Shown here: positions 1 through 5,395 of the stretch, piece by piece
Numbering within the stretch: the stretch's first letter is position 1
How the letters are laid out: each line of letters begins with the position of its first letter
NCBI GenBank assembly: GCA_037141915.1
Contig: JBAXBP010000117.1
Location: 1 to 10,889, forward strand
Direction: 5' to 3'
DNA from: CAIRDP01 sp037141915
Lineage (GTDB): Bacteria; Bacteroidota; Bacteroidia; Bacteroidales; FEN-979
DNA: 10,889 bases
Translations under genes and position numbers: made by a program
The notes under the pieces: generated by a model
Database searches by the model: none
Told to the model about the DNA's origin: nothing
The model's input: only the letters and a program-made list of their open reading frames with translations

Positions 1-90
1 TGTTTGTGCTGCATAACACCTACCGATAAAGGGAATGAGAGAGTTTGCATTGAAGGACCGGTGTTTGAGACAGGGAGACTGAATTGGTAA
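1..90 (+). CDS. pyrK: Dihydroorotate dehydrogenase B electron-transfer subunit PyrK, C-terminal end only
   Basis: This is the end of a gene entering from the left edge, in frame from base 1, with 29 codons and a TAA at 88-90. The visible peptide begins CLCC and ends VCIEGPVFETGRLNW. Cys1, Cys4 and Cys16 follow the C-x2-C-x11-C part of the PyrK [2Fe-2S] cluster motif, and the GPVF tail after the last cysteine is typical of PyrK. In the family this subunit carries FAD and an iron-sulfur cluster and passes electrons from dihydroorotate oxidation to NAD+. The pyrD catalytic subunit follows on the same strand, as expected for a class 1B heterotetramer. The flavin and NAD domains and the first cluster cysteine lie outside the window. 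The cysteine spacing plus the pyrD neighbour make the call firm despite the short fragment. Confidence 0.88.
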   Translation, partial: CLCCITPTDKGNERVCIEGPVFETGRLNW

Positions 91-94
91 GAAA

Positions 95-207
95 TGAATA
101 CTCGAATAATCGAATACTCGAATTTTGAATTTCGAATATTGAACAAAGAATCTCGAATGTTGAATTTAAATTTCGCTTTTCGCTTTTCGCCTTTCGCCTT
201 TATTCGC
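95..207. repeat. Degenerate heptamer tandem array in the pyrK-pyrD spacer
   Basis: The spacer holds GAA(T/C) cores starting at 95, 104, 112, 120, 127, 134, 141, 148, 155 and 162. The spacing is 9, 8 and 8, then a strict 7 from 120 onward. A second unit type follows, with CGC cores at 174, 181, 188 and 195 (CGCTTTT, CGCTTTT, CGCCTTT, CGCCTTT) and a looser copy at 205. The units are not identical, but the 7-bp register is clear. It resembles short tandemly repeated heptamers described in some cyanobacteria, and I recall similar AT-rich intergenic arrays in Bacteroidota genomes. Any function in the pyrK-pyrD mRNA is unknown. Confidence 0.8.
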
Positions 208-238
208 ACCAATTGCTTATTTCATTTGCGTGCTCATT

Positions 239-251
239 TGGGCTTCGCCCA
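239..251. repeat. Small perfect hairpin TGGGC-TTC-GCCCA
   Basis: A 5-bp GC-rich stem (239-243 with 247-251) closes a 3-base loop just upstream of pyrD. No T-run follows, so it does not look like an intrinsic terminator. It could be an mRNA-stabilising or processing element between pyrK and pyrD, or simply part of the spacer repeat, since a TTCGC core sits within it. Confidence 0.5.
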
Positions 252-275
252 ACGCTTTTCGCTATTTAAATTAAT

Positions 276-1190
276 ATGGCTGACCTAAGAATAAACATCG
301 CAGGAATTCACTTCAAAAACCCGGTGACGACTGCGTCGGGCTGCTTCGGCTATGGTGAGGAATTTAAAGACTTTTATGACCTTGGGTTGCTTGGCGGGAT
401 CTTCGTAAAAGCCGTGACAGGTTCTAACCGCGATGGTAATAAATACCCCCGCATGGCTGAAACCGCTTCAGGCATGCTTAATTCGGTGGGACTGCAAAAC
501 AAGGGAGTAGACCACTTCTGCAGTTCCATTTATCCCAGGCTCAGGGACTTCAATACCCAGATCATAGTAAATGTTTCAGGGTCGACTATTGAAGAATACG
601 TTAAAGTCGCGGAAAGGATCAATGAGCTTGAAGGTATCCCGGCCATTGAACTGAACATTTCCTGTCCCAATGTCAAGGAAGGAGGCATGGCCTTCGGAGT
701 CGTTCCTGCCACTGCAACCGAAGTCACCAAAGCCGTCCGTGACGTATATAAAAAGGTATTGATGGTAAAGCTTTCTCCTAATGTCACCAACATTGCTGAA
801 ATGGCAAAAGCCGTGGCCGACGGGGGCGCCGATGTTCTTACACTGATCAACACCCTGCTTGGAATGGCTATCGATGCAGAGACACAAAAACCTGTCATCT
901 CCACAATTACCGGTGGTTTATCAGGCCCTGCCATCAAACCCGTCGCCCTGCGCATGGTATGGCAGGTTTTCAAGGCAGTGAAACTTCCCATCGTAGGACT
1001 TGGAGGCATCATGAATGCAACGGATGCAATAGAATTCATGCTGGCCGGGGCTTCGGTGGTGCAGGTAGGCACGGCGAACTTCATCGACCCCATGGTCTGC
1101 CCTAAGATCATTGATGGCATGAACGAATATCTCGACCGACACAACATTGCAGCTGCCCGGGATATCATCGGGGCCCTTAAAGTCTGCTAA
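276..1190 (+). CDS. pyrD: Dihydroorotate dehydrogenase B, catalytic subunit (class 1B)
   Basis: This cytosolic FMN enzyme oxidises dihydroorotate to orotate, the fourth step of UMP synthesis, and passes electrons to PyrK. The protein has 304 residues, normal for class 1B. The start MADLRINIAGIHFKNP leads directly into the first strand, followed by the TASGCFGYG segment. The signature ELNISCPN places a cysteine at residue 130, the catalytic base of class 1 enzymes (class 2 uses serine). VKLSPNV, NTLLGMAID, the GGLSGPAIKP segment and the flavin-phosphate loops PIVGLGGI and VQVGTANF follow in order. No Shine-Dalgarno sequence precedes the ATG; the upstream bases are AT-rich. The 185-bp repeat-filled gap after pyrK is long for an operon partner, but co-transcription is still likely. 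The TAA overlaps the convergent murB stop codon. Confidence 0.97.
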   Translation: MADLRINIAGIHFKNPVTTASGCFGYGEEFKDFYDLGLLGGIFVKAVTGSNRDGNKYPRMAETASGMLNSVGLQNKGVDHFCSSIYPRLRDFNTQIIVNVSGSTIEEYVKVAERINELEGIPAIELNISCPNVKEGGMAFGVVPATATEVTKAVRDVYKKVLMVKLSPNVTNIAEMAKAVADGGADVLTLINTLLGMAIDAETQKPVISTITGGLSGPAIKPVALRMVWQVFKAVKLPIVGLGGIMNATDAIEFMLAGASVVQVGTANFIDPMVCPKIIDGMNEYLDRHNIAAARDIIGALKVC

Positions 1191-2200
1191 ACTATATTCA
1201 CCTCTTTCTCAAGGGTGATCCCGAATTTCTTCTTGACCGATCTTATGATTTTTTCGGCCAGTTTGAGGATGTCCCCGCCTGTTGCGGAACCGTAATTGAC
1301 AAGCACGAGGGGCTGGGTTACATGAACCCCTGCATCGCCGAAACGCTTTCCTTTAAAACCGCATTGTTCTATAAGCCAGGCTCCGGGGATCTTGAAAGCG
1401 CCGTCCATGCTGAAGGATGGCATAGCGGGAAACTGCTCTTTTAAACGTGCGTACTCATCCGCAGTGATCACAGGATTCATAAAAAAACTGCCGGCATTGC
1501 CGAGTTGCGAGGGATCGGGAAGTTTGCTGCTGCGGATCTTTATTATAATTTCCCTTACTGTGGATAACGTTGGCTCTTTGATCCCTGCCTTCTCCAGTTC
1601 CTTCCTGATATCACCGTAATCAAGCTTCAGTACAGGATATTTATCCAGTTTAAGGCAGATACTTGTGATGACAAACCGATCTTTTCCCTGTTTTTTGAAA
1701 ATGCTCGTTCGATAGCCCATTTCACAGTCGGCCGGCCTGAACGCACGGTAATTCTGCGCAATTACATCGGCGACTTCAACAGAATACAACACATCCTTCA
1801 GTTCGACGCCGTAGGCCCCGATGTTCTGTATGGGGGTGCTGCCGGCATTGCCGGGAATAAGCGAAAGGTTCTCTATTCCTCCAAGGCCGCGCTCAACCGC
1901 ATATTTCACCACATCATCCCAAACCTCTCCTGCTGCAATTTTCAGGAATACATGATTGTCGTTCTCAAGCAGTTTCACGATGCCCTTGCTCCTGATACAG
2001 GCCACGCTGCCTTCGAAATCCTTTGTAAATAAAACATTGCTTCCGCCCCCCAGTATGAGGATAGGCAGGTGTTCGGGCTTCAGGCTGCTGTAGAATGCAA
2101 CGATATCTTCATCGGAATGTAATTCGGTGAAATACCTGGCTTTGACGTCAATGCCAAAGCTGTTACAGGGTTTTAATGAGATGTTCTCGAGTATTTGCAT
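1187..2200 (-). CDS. murB: UDP-N-acetylenolpyruvoylglucosamine reductase (UDP-N-acetylmuramate dehydrogenase)
   Basis: MurB is the cytosolic FAD enzyme that uses NADPH to reduce UDP-GlcNAc-enolpyruvate to UDP-MurNAc, the second committed step of peptidoglycan precursor synthesis. The protein has 337 residues, close to the E. coli type I enzyme. Visible motifs are the FAD-binding LGGGSNVLF (about 50-58), the IPGNAGSTPIQNIGAYGVE block (115-133), YRTSIF (163-168, typical of type I), GNAGSFFMNP (234-243, with the proton-donating Ser238) and the C-terminal LEKEV bearing the catalytic Glu (331 or 333). The start MQILENISLKPCNSFGI is the usual N-terminus. A TACTTTTG box lies 4 nt before the ATG. The gene diverges from the glycosyltransferase gene at 2255, and its TAG overlaps the pyrD stop. 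Confidence 0.97.
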   Translation of the reverse strand: MQILENISLKPCNSFGIDVKARYFTELHSDEDIVAFYSSLKPEHLPILILGGGSNVLFTKDFEGSVACIRSKGIVKLLENDNHVFLKIAAGEVWDDVVKYAVERGLGGIENLSLIPGNAGSTPIQNIGAYGVELKDVLYSVEVADVIAQNYRAFRPADCEMGYRTSIFKKQGKDRFVITSICLKLDKYPVLKLDYGDIRKELEKAGIKEPTLSTVREIIIKIRSSKLPDPSQLGNAGSFFMNPVITADEYARLKEQFPAMPSFSMDGAFKIPGAWLIEQCGFKGKRFGDAGVHVTQPLVLVNYGSATGGDILKLAEKIIRSVKKKFGITLEKEVNIV

Positions 2201-2227
2201 GCATCAAAAGTAAATAATTTAACTTTG
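2194..2227 (+). promoter_or_regulatory. Putative promoter of the glycosyltransferase-usp operon
   Basis: TAACTTTG at 2220-2227 matches the Bacteroidota -7 consensus TAnnTTTG exactly. TTTG at 2194-2197 could be the -33 element, although the 22-nt spacer is slightly long. The predicted start would be near 2232, giving a leader of about 20-25 nt before the ATG at 2255. The element overlaps the first codons and the promoter of the divergent murB. Confidence 0.55.
2205..2212 (-). promoter_or_regulatory. Putative -7 promoter box of murB (TACTTTTG)
   Basis: Read on the minus strand the octamer is TACTTTTG, a full match to the Bacteroidota TAnnTTTG consensus, ending 4 nt before the murB ATG. I see no TTG at the expected -33 spacing. 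If the box is used, transcription would start at or very near the ATG. Confidence 0.5.
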
Positions 2228-2254
2228 CTATATTAACCCGGGACCAACAACCTG

Positions 2255-3391
2255 ATGCAGAAAGCTATTGTAACGGTTACCAACGACCTTACCACCGACC
2301 AGAGGGTTCACAGGACCTGCATGGCTCTTGGCAAAGCCGGGTACGAGGTCCTGCTGGTGGGAAGGCAGCGAAAAAACAGCCTTACGCTCGCAGAACGGCC
2401 TTACGCCATGCACCGGATGAAACTATGGTTTGACAAAGGACCGATGTTTTATGCCAACCATAACCTCCGCCTGTTTTTTCTTCTTATGCGGAAGCATGCC
2501 GATCTCATTGTTTCAAATGACCTTGACACGCTCGCAGGTTGCTATCCTGCCTGGAAAGTAAAAAGATTCTTTGGCTGTAAGGTAAGCCTGCTTCACGACT
2601 GCCATGAATACTTCCGGGGTGTGCCTGAACTGGTTGGCCGGAAGACGACAACCAGTATCTGGAAAACTATTGAGGACTATATGTTCCCAAAACTTAAAAC
2701 GGCTATCGCGGTGAACCGGAGCATAGCCAATTTGTATGAACAGGAGTACCATGTTCCTGTGACAGTGATCAGGAATGTACCGTTCAGGCGGGTGACTGTG
2801 CCTCCTGCCGATAAGAGCAGGTACGGAATTGAACCTGGCCAGAAAGTGATACTTTACCAGGGAGCAGTGAATGTCGACAGGGGACTTGAAGAAGCCATAC
2901 AGGCTATGAAATTCCTGAGGACTGATGCAAAACTCGTCCTGGCCGGCACAGGAGACGTATTTGAAAAGATCAGGCAGTTTGCAAAGGAGCAGAAAGTCAG
3001 TGGGAAAGTGGTTTTCTTAGGACAGATCCCTTTTCAGGACCTGCATGCGATAACCATGATGGCCGATCTTGGCTTATCCATCGAAAAAGATGTGAGCCTG
3101 AATTACCACTATGCCCTTCCGAATAAATTCATGGATTACATCCAGGCCGGGGTGCCTGTGCTTATATCCCCTTTCCCCGAAATGAAAGCGGTTGTTGATA
3201 AATATTTCATTGGTGAAACCATTGAAAACCATGAGCCCGCTTACCTGGCCCAACGCATCGATGCCATGCTCATGAATGCAGAACGTATGGAACTGTACCG
3301 GCAAAACCTGGTCCGTGCGGCCGAAGACCTCTGCTGGGAGAATGAAGAAAAAACATTGATGGGCGTACTTGAGAATCTAAAAGCCAGCTGA
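2255..3391 (+). CDS. GT4-like (GT-B fold) glycosyltransferase
   Basis: This is a 378-residue cytoplasmic, probably membrane-associated, sugar transferase for envelope polysaccharide or glycoconjugate synthesis; the donor and acceptor sugars cannot be read from sequence. The N-terminal half opens AIVTVTNDLTTDQRVHR (residues 4-20), then SNDLDTLAG (88-96) and HDCHEYF (114-120), all usual in this GT4 subgroup. The C-terminal nucleotide-sugar half shows ILYQGAVNVDRGLEEAI (199-215), LVLAGTGD (227-234), VVFLGQIP (252-259) and LPNKFMDYIQAGVPVLIS (288-305). That last block corresponds to the donor-binding E-x7-E region, with Asp where the second Glu is common. There is no signal peptide. It is first in a three-gene operon and its TGA shares one base with the next ATG. 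Codon use resembles the neighbours. Confidence 0.85.
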   Translation: MQKAIVTVTNDLTTDQRVHRTCMALGKAGYEVLLVGRQRKNSLTLAERPYAMHRMKLWFDKGPMFYANHNLRLFFLLMRKHADLIVSNDLDTLAGCYPAWKVKRFFGCKVSLLHDCHEYFRGVPELVGRKTTTSIWKTIEDYMFPKLKTAIAVNRSIANLYEQEYHVPVTVIRNVPFRRVTVPPADKSRYGIEPGQKVILYQGAVNVDRGLEEAIQAMKFLRTDAKLVLAGTGDVFEKIRQFAKEQKVSGKVVFLGQIPFQDLHAITMMADLGLSIEKDVSLNYHYALPNKFMDYIQAGVPVLISPFPEMKAVVDKYFIGETIENHEPAYLAQRIDAMLMNAERMELYRQNLVRAAEDLCWENEEKTLMGVLENLKAS

Positions 3392-4542
3392 TGGACCAGC
3401 ATCTGCATATCATCTCGTTCGATATCCCTTATCCTCCCGATTACGGCGGAGTGATAGACGTGTACTATAAAATCAAAACACTCAGCGAGGCCGGTGTAAA
3501 AATACACCTTCACTGTTTCGAGTACAACCGCAAACCCGAGAAGAAGCTTGAGGAAATTTGTTTCACGGTCGACTACTACCCCCGTAAAAACGGCCTCGGG
3601 ACGCATCTCAGCATCAAACCCTATATTGTGGGGAGCAGGACATCGGCAGAACTTGAAAATAACCTTCTCAAGGACCAGTACCCCATTCTTTTTGAAGGCC
3701 TGCATACCTGCTACCTGATCAGTGACAAACGTTTTTCGAAACGCCTGAAGATTTACCGTGAAAGCAATATTGAACACCAGTACTATTTTCATCTTTTCAA
3801 GGCTGGGAAAGGCATCAGAAACAAGGCTTTTTTCTACATCGAAAGCTTAAAGCTGAAAAATTATCAGAAATACCTGAGATATGCCGACCTGATGCTGGTT
3901 GTTTCGGAGGATGACAGGAAATACCTGAAAAAGGCTTTTCCTTCAAAACGCATAGAATACATGCCCAGTTTTCATAAGGAAGACGGCATTTTCATGAAAG
4001 AAGGCAGTGGCAGTTTTGCACTGTATCACGGGAAACTGAGCGTGCCCGAGAATGAGCAGGCTGCGGCTTATCTTATCAGGGAGGTATGGGATCCTTCAAT
4101 GCCCGAACTGGTCATCTCGGGGCAAAATCCTTCGCCTGCCCTGGGCATGATGGCGAGAGGGAAAAAGAACATCCGCATAATACCAAATCCTTCGGAGGAT
4201 AAGATGTTCGAACTGATCAGGGATGCCCACCTGCATATCATGGTCAGCTTTCAACCCACCGGCTTAAAGCTTAAACTTTTAAATGCCCTGTATAACGGCA
4301 GATTTTGCCTGGTTAATAAGAATATGGTCGCAGGGACAATGCTTGCACCGCTTTGCCTCATCGCCGACGACCCGGACGGACTGAGGGAAAAAGCCATGAG
4401 TTGTTTCGGCGAGGAGTTTACCGAAGAAATGATACAGGCCAGGCTTATGCACCTTGAAAATACCTATTCAAATAAAAAAAATTGCAAAGAGCTTATGAAT
4501 TTTTTAACTTTACGCTATGAAAAAGATATTAGTCCCCGTTGA
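3391..4542 (+). CDS. Divergent GT-B glycosyltransferase
   Basis: The 383-residue protein starts at an ATG sharing its A with the preceding TGA, so the two are translationally coupled. The N-terminus HIISFDIPYPPDYGGVIDVYY (residues 6-26), with a Gly-Gly loop after the first strand, is typical of GT-B transferases. LMLVVSEDDRKYL (about 169-181) resembles the end of the N-terminal Rossmann domain. The C-terminal domain opens with LYHGKLSVPENEQAA and includes PELVISG and FELIRDAHLHIMVS. The region that usually carries the E-x7-E donor motif reads TGLKLKLLNALYNGRFCLVN, without the two acidic residues, so the donor chemistry may differ or be weakened. The substrate is unknown. Pairing with the upstream transferase suggests sequential action on one glycan. 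The last 26 nt overlap the usp gene. Confidence 0.72.
   Translation: MDQHLHIISFDIPYPPDYGGVIDVYYKIKTLSEAGVKIHLHCFEYNRKPEKKLEEICFTVDYYPRKNGLGTHLSIKPYIVGSRTSAELENNLLKDQYPILFEGLHTCYLISDKRFSKRLKIYRESNIEHQYYFHLFKAGKGIRNKAFFYIESLKLKNYQKYLRYADLMLVVSEDDRKYLKKAFPSKRIEYMPSFHKEDGIFMKEGSGSFALYHGKLSVPENEQAAAYLIREVWDPSMPELVISGQNPSPALGMMARGKKNIRIIPNPSEDKMFELIRDAHLHIMVSFQPTGLKLKLLNALYNGRFCLVNKNMVAGTMLAPLCLIADDPDGLREKAMSCFGEEFTEEMIQARLMHLENTYSNKKNCKELMNFLTLRYEKDISPR
4482..4512 (+). promoter_or_regulatory. Putative internal promoter of the usp gene
   Basis: TTG at 4482-4484, a 20-nt spacer and TAACTTTA at 4505-4512 fit the Bacteroidota -33/-7 arrangement with one mismatch (final A for G). It lies inside the end of the upstream glycosyltransferase gene. 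The -7-like box ends 4 nt before the usp ATG, so a transcript from it would be leaderless or nearly so. This would let the stress protein be expressed apart from the glycosyltransferases. Confidence 0.5.
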
Positions 4543-5395
4543 TTTCTCGGAGCACACCGAGATCACATGCATGTATGCCCTTGAACTGGCCGCCACATAC
4601 GGCGCAGAGTTGAAATTGTTCCATACTTATTTCGACCAGATCATTCTTACCGATACCACTTTCCCCGATACTCTCGACATGACAACCCTCTACAACGAAC
4701 AGTTGATGAGGGAAATTTTCAAGCAGGCTGAAGCCGGCATGAAAGAACTCCAGGAAAAAATGGAGACAAGGACCAAAGAGAAGAACCTGGCGAACGTTAC
4801 CATCACCAGCCATGTCAGCGGAGGGGAAGTTGAATATGAGCTTCTCGAGATCTATAATGATTTTAAACCCGATATGATCGTCATCGGAACTACCGGCAAA
4901 GGAAACAACCTTAATGTTTGGGGCAAAGTCTCAACCTTCATCATCGATCATGTTAAGGTGCCCGTGTTCACTATTCCCGTGATGAAAAATTTTAAAGGTT
5001 TTGAAAATGTGATGTTTGCTGCCGACCTGTCGGACGGCAACCACCAATCGATCACCACCCTGATTGATATCTTCAAACCGTTTAATAACCAGGTCCACAC
5101 GGTTCATTTCTGCACTCCCTTAAAAGCTGCTGAAGCCAATGCCAAAATGAAAAAGCTGCAGTCGGGCTTTGAAAAGGAAACTGCCGAAGGCAAGATACAT
5201 TTCAATGTGATTGAGGTCGAGGGAGAGAACCAGGATACGATCGACCAGTTCGTGAAAGGCAAATTAATCAACCTGATCGCTTTCCAGCCGCATAAGCATT
5301 CGCTGGTTTATATGGTATTTACAAGGAATATCACGAAGAAGAACCTTTTTGCAACGAATGTGCCTCTGCTGGCATTGCCTGTAGGGAAATCTTAA
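4517..5395 (+). CDS. Tandem-domain universal stress protein (UspA family)
   Basis: The 292-residue cytosolic protein carries two Usp-like domains in tandem. The first (about 1-155) opens with the classic strand and loop MKKILVPVDFSEHTE, and KPDMIVIGTTGKGN leads into the nucleotide-binding loop. The expected G-x2-G-x9-G-(S/T) is only partly kept: Gly124 and Gly127 are present, but the next glycine (136) is one residue early and is followed by Lys. The second domain (about 163-290), opening FENVMFAADLSDGNHQS, has no recognisable ATP loop. Usp proteins act as stress-induced, often dimeric modulators; tandem proteins form the dimer internally. Whether this one binds ATP is doubtful. The start is fixed by the family N-terminus even though it overlaps the glycosyltransferase gene by 26 nt. 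The TAA overlaps the stop of the convergent LysM gene. Confidence 0.9.
   Translation: MKKILVPVDFSEHTEITCMYALELAATYGAELKLFHTYFDQIILTDTTFPDTLDMTTLYNEQLMREIFKQAEAGMKELQEKMETRTKEKNLANVTITSHVSGGEVEYELLEIYNDFKPDMIVIGTTGKGNNLNVWGKVSTFIIDHVKVPVFTIPVMKNFKGFENVMFAADLSDGNHQSITTLIDIFKPFNNQVHTVHFCTPLKAAEANAKMKKLQSGFEKETAEGKIHFNVIEVEGENQDTIDQFVKGKLINLIAFQPHKHSLVYMVFTRNITKKNLFATNVPLLALPVGKS

Noticed and set aside
95..207. CRISPR-like array
   Set aside because: The repeats are 7 bp with no unique spacers, and there are no cas genes.
94..288. 64-codon open frame on the plus strand between pyrK and pyrD
   Set aside because: It is made of the heptamer array and runs 13 bases into pyrD in another frame. The Phe/Arg-rich peptide merely reflects the repeated TTTCGC and GAAT units.
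530..1168. 212-codon open frame antisense to pyrD
   Set aside because: The pyrD frame has complete family motifs. The antisense peptide is Ser/Thr/Met-rich low-information sequence typical of shadow frames.
1170..1230. Bidirectional terminator between pyrD and murB
   Set aside because: The stop codons overlap and no GC hairpin with flanking T/A runs is present around them.
3241..3792. 183-codon open frame antisense to the glycosyltransferase junction
   Set aside because: It crosses the junction of two well-supported genes on the opposite strand and shows no domain I recognise.
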